Shown: positions 15,756 through 23,071 of the stretch, piece by piece
Layout: every line of letters starts with the position of its first letter
Numbering within the stretch: the first letter of the stretch is position 1
NCBI RefSeq assembly: GCF_024708915.1
Contig: NZ_JANJXQ010000030.1
Span: forward strand, 1 to 23,257
Length of the DNA: 23,257 bases
Reading direction: 5' to 3'
Source: Thiobacillus sp.
GTDB lineage: Bacteria > Pseudomonadota > Gammaproteobacteria > Burkholderiales > Thiobacillaceae
Program-made: the position numbers and the translations under genes
The notes under the pieces: generated by a model
The model's database searches: none
What the model saw: only the letters and a program-made list of their open reading frames with translations
What the model was told of the DNA's origin: nothing

Positions 15756-17213
15756 TTGTTGGAAGGGCTGGAGGCGACTGAAATACCTTGGTCTTCACTT
15801 AACGCTGAGGTTCGCTACGAAGCGGAGTTCTTCCAAAAAAAGTACCTGCGAGAAGATACATATCTCGCGAAATTTCCGGAGCAATCCATCGGAAATTTTG
15901 CTTATGTCACGGATGGCCCGCATGGCTACCACATAGTAGACGAATCGTCACCAATCGCAATGCTGACAGCAAAATGTGCGAAGGACTGGTTCACTGACCG
16001 CTCTTCGGCAGAGACCATTACTGAGTCAGTGAATTTGGCAAACAGGCGATCCATGCTTGAAAAAAATGACATTATTTTGTCCACGCGCGGCACCGTTGGT
16101 ATGTGTGCGCTTGTAACTAAGGAAGCGCTCCCCGCGAATATCGACCAAGATGTTGCACGCATTTCATGGCTTGATAAGCAGTCCATTCGACCAGAATTCG
16201 TTATTGCGTACCTGAACTCAAAGTTTGGCCAAGACCACATACGGCGCTATTCATCTGGAATGGTTCAGCAAGGTCTATCACTTCAAAAAGTTCGGGAAAT
16301 CCCAATACCTCTGCTGTCTGACCGAGTGCAGGGCGCATTGGCGATAGCAGTTCAAAGCGCACTCAAATCTCGCCGTGAAGCCTCGTTGAAATCCGACGAG
16401 GCCGAATCAATTCTCCGTCGCGCCCTTGGTGTCGAAAAGTGGCAAGCTCCAGAGCCGCTGACTTATGTCCGCAACAGTAGCGCCGTCTTCGCCGCCGGGC
16501 GACTGGATGCTCAATATTTCCAGCCCGAAAAAGCTGCCGCGCTCGAAATCCTGGCTGCTGCTTCCGATTCAGTGATTGGGAATTACTACGAATCCATCCG
16601 CGATCTGTGGCAACCCGACAATGGCCAACCTGACGAACAGGTGCGTAACTACGATCTCAGCGATGCGTTGGTTCCATTTCTTGACGGCAATAAAGAACTT
16701 GCCGAACGTGGCACCATTGCAAGCACCAAGAAGAAAATCGAGGAAGGCGATTTGGTGGTTTCCCGCCTGCGTTCCTATCTCAAGGAAATCGCCATCGTTC
16801 AATCGAGCGCCGATGTTCCCATGGTCGCATCGACCGAATTCATCGTGCTCCGCCCGCGTCAGGCGAACCCCCTCCCTATCGAAGCCCTGCTGATTTATCT
16901 GCGTTCCCATTTGCCGCAACTAATTTTCAAATGGTCGCAAGACGGATCCAATCATCCACGCTTCGACGAAAAGGAGTTGCTCAAGCTTCCCGTGCCGCGC
17001 GTTGTAGTCGAGCAGGCAGACCAATATGTTGAAATCGTCAACGCAATGGTTACAGCACGAGAAAAATCCGCCCAACTGATCGACGCCGCCAAGCGCGCAG
17101 TGGAAATCGCCATTGAGCAGGACGAGGCGGCGGGTCTGGCCTACTTGGCGGCGCAAAGCGCACTGAGCCCGGGCGTTCAGCCCTCCGCCAGCACAGCTGG
17201 ATATTTACAATGA
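15756..17213 (+). CDS. hsdS: Type I restriction-modification specificity subunit HsdS
   Basis: 485 residues from TTG 15756, with two target-recognition domains separated by helical spacers. The first half (~20-215) contains SIGNFAYVTDGPHGYHI, DIILSTRGTVGMCAL, YSSGMVQQGLSLQKVREIPIPLL. The second (~245-440) contains RLDAQYFQPEK, DLVVSRLRSYLKEIAIV, WSQDGSNHPRFDEKELLKLPVPRV. HsdS sets DNA sequence specificity for HsdM/HsdR. In-frame residues upstream (LSPFNETRYREL from 15723) look like genuine HsdS sequence. An ATGA overlap with hsdM may therefore have decayed to CTGA, leaving only weak start codons. The first recognition domain is A/T-richer than the flanks. With HsdM truncated and HsdR absent, it is probably an orphan. 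Confidence 0.87.
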   Translation: MLEGLEATEIPWSSLNAEVRYEAEFFQKKYLREDTYLAKFPEQSIGNFAYVTDGPHGYHIVDESSPIAMLTAKCAKDWFTDRSSAETITESVNLANRRSMLEKNDIILSTRGTVGMCALVTKEALPANIDQDVARISWLDKQSIRPEFVIAYLNSKFGQDHIRRYSSGMVQQGLSLQKVREIPIPLLSDRVQGALAIAVQSALKSRREASLKSDEAESILRRALGVEKWQAPEPLTYVRNSSAVFAAGRLDAQYFQPEKAAALEILAAASDSVIGNYYESIRDLWQPDNGQPDEQVRNYDLSDALVPFLDGNKELAERGTIASTKKKIEEGDLVVSRLRSYLKEIAIVQSSADVPMVASTEFIVLRPRQANPLPIEALLIYLRSHLPQLIFKWSQDGSNHPRFDEKELLKLPVPRVVVEQADQYVEIVNAMVTAREKSAQLIDAAKRAVEIAIEQDEAAGLAYLAAQSALSPGVQPSASTAGYLQ

Positions 17214-17264
17214 AGCGTTCATCGTCAATAGTTGCAACCACACCCTGCCTTAAGGAGCACCGCC

Positions 17265-17450
17265 ATGAACACGGCTAAAGAGTTGATCCAGAATCTGGTG
17301 CAGTCGCAGCCCGAGGATGCCACTTACGACGAGATCGTTCGCGAACTGGCGTTTGATCGCATGGTGCAGCGCGGGCTGGAAGACGCACGCAAGCACCGCG
17401 TGGTCGGCAACGAAGACATGCTGCACCGGATCAAGACGTGGTCGAACTGA
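17265..17450 (+). CDS. Small antitoxin of a ParE/RelE-type module
   Basis: A 61-residue protein starting MNTAKELIQNLVQSQPEDATYDEI and ending in RGLEDARKHRVVGNEDMLHRIKTW. This pattern (a short helical N-terminus, then a charged tail that recalls E-x-R-V) is typical of small antitoxins encoded just ahead of RelE/ParE toxins. AAGGAG lies seven bases before the ATG. The toxin frame begins inside its last codons (GTG at 17438), so the pair is translationally coupled. It may still be made, although its toxin gene is broken. The exact family name is uncertain. Confidence 0.78.
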   Translation: MNTAKELIQNLVQSQPEDATYDEIVRELAFDRMVQRGLEDARKHRVVGNEDMLHRIKTWSN

Positions 17451-17736
17451 GGTGGACGAACGAAGCCCAGACGTGGCTTCGCGACATCTTCGACTACATC
17501 GCCGGCGACAACCCGCAGGCCGCCGCCAGCGTTGTGGAAGGCATCTATGCGAAAGCCCGGTATTGCTCAGTTTTCCGGACGTAGGCTACCGCTACCGTCA
17601 GGTTGAAGAGGGCGAGATACGCATCCTGTTGTACGGCCATTACCGCATCGCCTATCTGCACCGGCAAGATAGCGAATCAGTGGACATTCTTGGCGTGTTT
17701 CACGGCGCACTCGAGATTGACCGGTATTTTCCATAA
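17438..17736 (+). pseudogene. Frameshifted ParE/RelE-type toxin
   Basis: The first frame runs from GTG 17438 (MVELRWTNEAQTWLRDIFDYIAGDN... EGIYAKARY) to a TAG at 17582-17584. A second frame, shifted by one base near 17555-17562, continues with the expected family sequence (VLLSFPDVGYRYRQVEEGEIRILLYGHYRIAYL ... DILGVFHGALEIDRYFP) to the TAA at 17734. Joined, the two parts make a normal ~100-residue RelE/ParE fold. One missing base in the CCCGG run at 17556-17560 would explain the break. As written the toxin is inactive; a sequencing or assembly error is the alternative. Confidence 0.82.
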
Positions 17737-17863
17737 GGTCGGGCAGGCCCAGCATCGCCGCCCTGCCCGCTCTGTCGTTGCACCTGCCTGTTTATTGTTT
17801 GGCACGTCCGTCAATCCGCTTTTCGGAATTTCCTGGAAGAGGGGATCCGGTTGAATCGAACGG

Positions 17864-17890
17864 CTGGATTCCGGGTCAAGCGCGGAATGA
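17864..17890. repeat. Dispersed palindromic repeat remnant
   Basis: CTGGATTCCGGGTCAAGCGCGGAATGA closely follows the widespread intergenic repeat pattern in which ATTCCGGG pairs with CCCGGAAT around a short centre; one base of the right arm (GCGGAAT) differs. It lies between the broken toxin gene and pepN. Confidence 0.55.
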
Positions 17891-17941
17891 AAGCTTGATT
17901 GTCGTACCCTGTTATTCACCCAGTTCGCCGCCGGAGCCCCC

Positions 17942-20674
17942 ATGCGCACCGAAACCCCCGTCACGCTTCACCTCAAGGACTACACCCCGCCCGTCTGGCT
18001 GATCGACACCGTCGATCTTCGCGTGGCGATTTCGGATGGCCACACCGAAGTCGAAGCCCGCCTCGCCTGCCGTCGCAACCCGGCGGCCGCAGGCGGCGCA
18101 CTGGTATTGAACGGCGAAGCACTGGAGTTGACGGGCATCACGCTCGACGGCGCCACGCTCGATCCGGCGCGTTTCACCCATGCCGACGACCGGCTGACGA
18201 TAGCCGGGCCGCTGCCGGATGCCTGCGTGCTGGAAACCGTGGTGCGCATCGATCCGGACCGCAACACCCAACTCTCGGGTCTGTACAAATCGAAGGACGG
18301 CTACTTCACCCAGTGCGAGGCGGAGGGCTTCCGCCGCATCACCTTTTTCCCCGACCGGCCGGACGTGATGACGGTGTTTACCTGCACCGTCGAAGCCCGT
18401 CGCGAGCAGTTCCCGCTGCTGCTGTCGAACGGCAACCCGGTTGCCGCGGGCAGCAGCGACGACGCGACGCGCCACTGGGTACGCTGGGAAGACCCCTTTC
18501 CCAAGCCCGCGTATCTGTTTGCGCTGGTCGCGGCGAAGCTCGACATACTGGAAGACCGCTTCGTCACCGCGTCGGGCCGCAGCGTCCGGCTCGAAATCCT
18601 GGTCGAGCCCGGCAAGCTCGACCAGTGCGGCCACGCGATGGCGGCGCTGAAAAAAGCCATGCGCTGGGACGAAACGCGCTTCGGCCTGGAGTACGACCTC
18701 GACCGCTACATGATCGTGGCGGTGGGCGACTTCAACATGGGCGCGATGGAGAACAAGGGCCTCAACGTCTTCAACACCAAGTATGTGCTGGCGCGCCCCG
18801 ACACCGCGACCGACGCCGACTACCAGGGCATCGACCGCGTGGTGGCGCACGAGTATTTCCACAACTGGACCGGCAACCGCGTCACCTGCCGCGACTGGTT
18901 CCAGCTCTCGCTGAAGGAAGGGCTCACCGTCTTCCGCGACCAGGAATTCGGTGCCGACGTGCATTCGCGCGCTGTCACCCGCATCCAGGAAGTGCGCGCC
19001 CTGCGCGCCGGCCAGTTCCCCGAGGACGCCGGCCCGATGGCGCACCCGATCCGGCCCGCCTCCTACGCCGAGATCAACAACTTCTACACCGCCACCGTCT
19101 ACAACAAGGGCGCGGAAGTCATCCGCATGATCCACACGCTACTCGGCGAAGACGGTTTCCAGCGCGGCATGCGGCTCTATTTCCAGCGCCACGACGGCCA
19201 GGCCGTCACCTGCGAGGATTTCGTCGCCGCCATGCAGGACGCCTCCGGCGTCGACCTCGCGCAGTTCCGCCGCTGGTACGCGCGCGCCGGCACACCGGTG
19301 CTGAAGGCGGCGGGCGTTTACGACGCCGCGGCGCAGACCTGCACGCTCACGCTGACGCAAACCCTCGCCCCCACCGCCTACGAAAAACGCCTCGCGGAAT
19401 CCGGCCAGGCCATCGACGACGGCCCGCTGCATCTGCCCGTCGCCGTCGGCCTCGTCCTGCCCGACGGCCGCGACGCGCCGCTGAAACTCGCTGGCGAAAC
19501 TGCCGCTGCCGGCACGACGCGCGTGCTGTCGCTGAAAACCGCCGAACAGCGCTTCGTCTTCGAAGACGTGCCCGCCGCGCCCGTCGTCTCGCTGCTGCGC
19601 AATTTCTCCGCACCCGTGCGGCTGGAATTCGAACAGACCGACGCCGAGCTTGCCCACCTGATGGCGACGGATTCCGATGCCTTCAACCGCTGGGAAGCCG
19701 GCCAGCGCCTCGCCACCCGCGTGCTGCTCGCCGGCATCGCCGCACAGCAGTCACCCCCCCTCCCGCAGGCGGGAGAGGGCCGGGGTGAGGGAAATGCACC
19801 GAACGAAAACTGGATCCCGCAAACCTTCGTCGACGCCTGCGCGCGCGTACTTGCCGACGGTCTCGCAGGCGACGCCGCGCTCGCCGCCGAAGCCCTGATG
19901 CTGCCGTCCGAAACCGTACTCGCCGACAGCGTCGCAGCACGCGGCGGCGTCATCGACCCCGACGCGATCTTTGCCGCAAGGCTCGCGCTGCGCCGCGCGC
20001 TCGCCGTGGCACTGCGCGACCCGTTCGAAGCCGCCTGGCAGACGCTCGCCCCGGCGGGCGACTACGCCCCCGATGGCGCGCAAGCCGGCCGCCGCAGCCT
20101 GCGCAACACCAGCCTCGCCTACCTGGCCGACGCCGCACCGGCGGACATCGCGCCGCGCCTCGTCGCGCAGATTGAAACCGGCACCAACATGACCGACGTC
20201 GCCGCCGCGCTCGCCACCCTCGCCCAGCTCGACGTGCCCGAACGCGTACCTGCACTGACCGCCTTCCACGACAAATGGCAGGACGAAGCCCTGGTCGTCG
20301 ACAAATGGCTGGCCATCCAGGCCACCGCGCGCATCACCACCGCCGCCACCGTGCGCGAACTCATGCGCCACCCCGCCTTCGACCTCAAAAACCCCAACCG
20401 CGTCTACGCCCTGATCCGCGGCTTTACCGGCGCCAACCCACGCGCCTTCCACGCTGCCGACGGCGCAGGCTACGCGCTCGCCGCCGACGTCATCGTCGAA
20501 CTGCAGGCGATCAACCCGCAGGTCGCATCCAGAATCGCGCGCAGCTTCGACCGCTGGCACGCCTTCGACGCCGGGCGGCAGGCGCACGCGCGTGCCGCGC
20601 TGGAGCGCATCGCGGCGGTCGAGGGACTGGCGAAGGACGTGGCGGAGGTGGTGGGGAATGCGTTGAGGGGGTGA
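17942..20674 (+). CDS. pepN: Aminopeptidase N (M1 metallopeptidase)
   Basis: A 910-residue cytoplasmic zinc aminopeptidase that removes N-terminal residues from peptides late in protein turnover. Seen: the exopeptidase motif GAMEN (267-271), the zinc site HEYFH (303-307) with the third ligand E326 in LKEGLTVF at the standard spacing, and the tyrosine-bearing NNFYTATVYNKGAEVIRM region. The C-terminal helical domain ends in RIARSFDRWHAFDAGRQ...RIAAVEGLAKDVAEVVGNAL, as in E. coli PepN (870 residues). The extra length is partly a repeat-encoded insert at ~604-617 in a surface-like loop. GGAG lies five bases before the ATG. The gene marks the right border of the accessory region. Confidence 0.96.
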   Translation: MRTETPVTLHLKDYTPPVWLIDTVDLRVAISDGHTEVEARLACRRNPAAAGGALVLNGEALELTGITLDGATLDPARFTHADDRLTIAGPLPDACVLETVVRIDPDRNTQLSGLYKSKDGYFTQCEAEGFRRITFFPDRPDVMTVFTCTVEARREQFPLLLSNGNPVAAGSSDDATRHWVRWEDPFPKPAYLFALVAAKLDILEDRFVTASGRSVRLEILVEPGKLDQCGHAMAALKKAMRWDETRFGLEYDLDRYMIVAVGDFNMGAMENKGLNVFNTKYVLARPDTATDADYQGIDRVVAHEYFHNWTGNRVTCRDWFQLSLKEGLTVFRDQEFGADVHSRAVTRIQEVRALRAGQFPEDAGPMAHPIRPASYAEINNFYTATVYNKGAEVIRMIHTLLGEDGFQRGMRLYFQRHDGQAVTCEDFVAAMQDASGVDLAQFRRWYARAGTPVLKAAGVYDAAAQTCTLTLTQTLAPTAYEKRLAESGQAIDDGPLHLPVAVGLVLPDGRDAPLKLAGETAAAGTTRVLSLKTAEQRFVFEDVPAAPVVSLLRNFSAPVRLEFEQTDAELAHLMATDSDAFNRWEAGQRLATRVLLAGIAAQQSPPLPQAGEGRGEGNAPNENWIPQTFVDACARVLADGLAGDAALAAEALMLPSETVLADSVAARGGVIDPDAIFAARLALRRALAVALRDPFEAAWQTLAPAGDYAPDGAQAGRRSLRNTSLAYLADAAPADIAPRLVAQIETGTNMTDVAAALATLAQLDVPERVPALTAFHDKWQDEALVVDKWLAIQATARITTAATVRELMRHPAFDLKNPNRVYALIRGFTGANPRAFHAADGAGYALAADVIVELQAINPQVASRIARSFDRWHAFDAGRQAHARAALERIAAVEGLAKDVAEVVGNALRG
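19752..19791. repeat. GC-rich palindromic repeat inserted inside pepN
   Basis: CTCCCGC-AG-GCGGGAG (19760-19775) is a perfect 7+7 palindrome followed by AGGGCCGGGGTGAGGG. This is the core of a dispersed repeat seen in many proteobacterial genomes, usually between genes. Here it is read in frame as SPPLPQAGEGRGEG (PepN residues 604-617) without breaking the gene. Confidence 0.75.
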
Positions 20675-20758
20675 ACGCAGCGATGGGTCTTGCCTGAATG
20701 GGGTGAATGTAATGACGGGATATCAGCCACCGCTGTCGTTCGGGCGCGTCAGGCTTCA

Positions 20759-21700
20759 TCAGCTTTGTGCTGATCGCCGATGGGCTCCGTTGGTATTCGC
20801 ACGCCCTGGCACGTTCCCAACTTGACATGCCCGATCAGCTTCCTGGCGCAACCAGATGCGAAAAGCCAGAAGTGCCGGGTCGTCCTTGCGAATGGCGCGG
20901 TATTCCAGAAGCCAGTCGCCGCTTGTGTGCGCAACGATCGGGAACGGTGCAACCAGGCGGCCCGCTGCCAGCGCATCGCTGACGTAAGGGATTTGAGCGA
21001 TAGCGACCCCGTCGAGCGCTGCCTGCATCGCCATGACGTTGCTCTCGAATAACACCTCGCCAGCGGGGTGCACGGGGGAACGCAAGCCCGCCGCCGCGAA
21101 CCAGTGTGGCCATTCATTGGGCATACCGGACACGACGATGAGATTTGCATTGCGCAGATCCTCGGGCGAGCGCAGCGTCGATGCGAGCCTGGGCGTGCAA
21201 ACCGGCACGACGGCGCTCGGGAACAGGCGTTCCGCATCGTAGCCCGGCAACGCGTGGGTATCGCGTCGGATCGTGCAGGTCCAGTCATCACGTACCGGGC
21301 GCGTTGCGCCACCCGTCGCCATGCGCACTTCGACGTCGGGATGGCTTCGATAGAAGCTCGCCAGTCGCGGAATCAGCCAGGTGATCGCCAGGGTTGGGCC
21401 AACTCCAACCGTCAACACCGGGCCACTGCACATTGCCGTAACGCTTTCAGTGAGCCGGGCGATGGAATCGAAAGCATCAGTCAGACCGGACAGCAATGCC
21501 TGCCCTTGCACCGTCAACTCCAGCGCGTTCGCATGTCGCAGAAACAGAGGAAAACCCAAACGATCCTCCAGCAAGCGAACCAAGCGGCTTACCGCGGTCT
21601 GGGTGACGTTCAGCTCTCTTGCCGCAGCGGTGAAACTGCCGTGTCGGCCTGCCGACTCAAAAGCGCGCAGCCCATTCAGTGAGGGTAATCGTCGCACCAT
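20759..21700 (-). CDS. LysR-family transcriptional regulator (GcvA/AmpR-like)
   Basis: A 313-residue LysR-type regulator. The N-terminal winged helix-turn-helix (~7-66) reads LNGLRAFESAGRHGSFTAAARELNVTQTAVSRLVRLLEDRLGFPLFLR. The effector-binding domain (~92-290) contains VGVGPTLAITWLIPRLASFYRSHPDVEVRM and the GcvA-like WPHWFAAAG and VAIAQIPYVSDALAAGRLVAPFP segments. The C-terminal ~20 residues are polar and not conserved-looking. It is divergent from the secreted cupin gene, 240 bases away, which is the usual layout for a LysR regulator and its target. The inducer is unknown. The start at 21700 gives the normal LysR N-terminus; the ribosome-binding site is weak (GAGA). Confidence 0.92.
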   Translation of the reverse strand: MVRRLPSLNGLRAFESAGRHGSFTAAARELNVTQTAVSRLVRLLEDRLGFPLFLRHANALELTVQGQALLSGLTDAFDSIARLTESVTAMCSGPVLTVGVGPTLAITWLIPRLASFYRSHPDVEVRMATGGATRPVRDDWTCTIRRDTHALPGYDAERLFPSAVVPVCTPRLASTLRSPEDLRNANLIVVSGMPNEWPHWFAAAGLRSPVHPAGEVLFESNVMAMQAALDGVAIAQIPYVSDALAAGRLVAPFPIVAHTSGDWLLEYRAIRKDDPALLAFRIWLRQEADRACQVGNVPGRANTNGAHRRSAQS

Positions 21701-21731
21701 ATGAGATCTCGATTTTGTGATACCCCAATTT

Positions 21732-21750
21732 TTACTTGTTGATACGGTAA
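21732..21750. promoter_or_regulatory. Possible LysR operator between regulator and cupin gene
   Basis: TTAC-N11-GTAA is an interrupted inverted repeat 31 bases upstream of the LysR start, within the divergent intergenic region. LysR regulators bind such dyads, typically built around T-N11-A. The arms are short, so the call is tentative. Confidence 0.25.
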
Positions 21751-21940
21751 GTTAAACACGTTTGCCCGGCAATGAGCCTCTCCCTATCATTCCTCATGAT
21801 TACCTTACTTCATACGGAAACCGTGTGTGTACAACCGCACTGGTGCGGACTCAGTTTTTTGATGGGTTATCGTCAACGCAAGGCCCACTTCCAGTCGGAC
21901 CACGGAATATGGATATCACAGACACATCAGGAGGCACAGC

Positions 21941-22372
21941 ATGACCAAAGGCGTTCTCTTCAGCATCGTCATTGCGACAACAGGAGTCTTATGTATGGCT
22001 TGCACACAACCGGCAGTTGCCCAGGAAAGACGTATCGGCGTGATCCCGCATGCGCCGCTGCTGAAGACAGCGGTGCCCGACACGGCGAACCAGGAAGTCG
22101 CCGTCTATCACGTCGAATATGCGCCGGGTGGCATCAATCCACGGCACCTTCATCCGGCAGCGGTCACTTTCCACATCCTTTCCGGCACGGGCATCTGGCA
22201 GGAGGAAGGCAAGCCGCCCGTCACGCTACGCGCCGGCGACAGCCTGCTCGTTCCGGCCGGCACCATTCACACGCACTGGAATCCCAGCACGACTGAAAAG
22301 CTCCGCTTTCTCGAATTCATCGTGGCTGAAAAGGACAAAGGGCGGTCCATTCCCAAACCATTGAAAGACTAA
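21941..22372 (+). CDS. Secreted cupin-domain protein
   Basis: A 143-residue small cupin with an export signal. Residues 1-27 are a Sec signal peptide, probably cut at AVA/Q; two cysteines lie nearby, but no good lipobox. The cupin barrel shows metal-site motif 1 as GGINPRHLHPAAVTFHILSGTG (the HxH is present; the usual Glu is replaced by a hydrophobic or Thr residue) and motif 2 as GDSLLVPAGTIHTHWNPS (P-x-G-x-x-H...N). It is therefore probably a periplasmic metal-binding protein of unknown substrate. AGGAGG lies seven bases before the ATG. Its stop overlaps the convergent TumA stop by four bases. The divergent LysR gene is the likely regulator. Confidence 0.85.
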   Translation: MTKGVLFSIVIATTGVLCMACTQPAVAQERRIGVIPHAPLLKTAVPDTANQEVAVYHVEYAPGGINPRHLHPAAVTFHILSGTGIWQEEGKPPVTLRAGDSLLVPAGTIHTHWNPSTTEKLRFLEFIVAEKDKGRSIPKPLKD

Positions 22373-22731
22373 GCCGCCTGCGCCAGCGTGAAATCGACCC
22401 GCACCCTGTCGAACGGACATACGATTTTTCCGCTCTCGGTTTTTTCCAGCAGGCCGGTTTCCAGCAGGGCATGCACGTCGCGGTGCACGGATTTGACGTC
22501 GCGCTCCAGCCGGCGGGCCAGTTCGCGCAGACTCATTTCGCCGGCGCCGCTCATGGCCTCCAGCACGCCCCAGCGCTTGGGGCTGATTTCCGAGAACAGC
22601 AGTTCGGGGCTGGCGTAGCTGAAGGTGAATTGCTGGGCGCGCCCGGATTTGGCGGCCTGGCGTATGCCTTTTGCACCGGCTCTGAGCGCGGCTTTCCAGT
22701 CGGGATTGATTTCGATGACGGCGGTTTTCAT
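22369..22731 (-). CDS. TumA-like antitoxin, winged-helix DNA-binding protein
   Basis: A 120-residue protein with a winged helix-turn-helix in the second half (PKRWGVLEAMSGAGEMSLRELARRLERDVKSVHRDVHALLETGLLEKTESGKIVCPFD, ~51-108). It resembles the small HVO_A0114/COG4190-type regulators that accompany TumE toxins. The N-terminal ~50 residues (KTAVIEINPDWKAALRAGAKGI) are likely to contact the toxin. It overlaps the upstream tumE stop as ATGA, so it is coupled; here the toxin gene comes first, as in other tumE-tumA pairs. The stop overlaps the convergent cupin gene. It probably represses its own operon. Confidence 0.8.
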   Translation of the reverse strand: MKTAVIEINPDWKAALRAGAKGIRQAAKSGRAQQFTFSYASPELLFSEISPKRWGVLEAMSGAGEMSLRELARRLERDVKSVHRDVHALLETGLLEKTESGKIVCPFDRVRVDFTLAQAA

Positions 22732-23009
22732 TCAACTCTCCTTTCCACTTCTGCCAGGAAATCGTCCAGCAGTTGGTCGATGGAAACGAATCGGTATACG
22801 GACTCTTTCCCGTCCAGATGCTGGTGATCACCCTTGCCGCGCTCATTGTCGAAACCGACGAGGCGCTTGCCATCCAGGATATAGACCAGGCGATACTTGA
22901 AGGCATGGTCGCAAGGCGGTACCGGGCAATGCAGCTTCCATATCTTCATCTCAACCAAGCCACCGTTGGGCAGGCGCTGGCGGTGCTGCTTGAGCAGTTC
23001 GGCCTTCAT
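22728..23009 (-). CDS. TumE-like toxin (DUF6516 family)
   Basis: A 93-residue protein when started at ATG 23009 (MKAELLKQHRQRL), the usual N-terminus of the family; an ATG at 23054 would add 15 hydrophobic residues and seems less likely. Recognisable family features are VEMKIWKL near the start, HAFKYRLVYI, the strongly conserved FDNERGKGDHQH, and YRFVSIDQLLDDFLAEV at the end. TumE proteins are toxins of a type II pair with a helix-turn-helix antitoxin; the target is not established from this sequence. The gene sits 62 bases after recQ in the same direction, and no clear promoter was seen in the gap. Confidence 0.82.
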   Translation of the reverse strand: MKAELLKQHRQRLPNGGLVEMKIWKLHCPVPPCDHAFKYRLVYILDGKRLVGFDNERGKGDHQHLDGKESVYRFVSIDQLLDDFLAEVERRVE

Positions 23010-23071
23010 GTTGGAATTCTTGACAACAACCAGAAGGAAGTTAACGGGCGGCATCTTCTAACGGGATAGCC

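Noticed and set aside
17899..19788. Open frame of 629 codons overlapping pepN in another frame
   Set aside because: Arg/Pro/His-rich composition typical of a frame shadow; PepN is certain in its own frame.
20758..20774. Hairpin ATCAGC-TTTGT-GCTGAT at the end of the LysR gene
   Set aside because: No T tract follows on either strand and it overlaps the LysR stop codon, so a terminator call is not supported.
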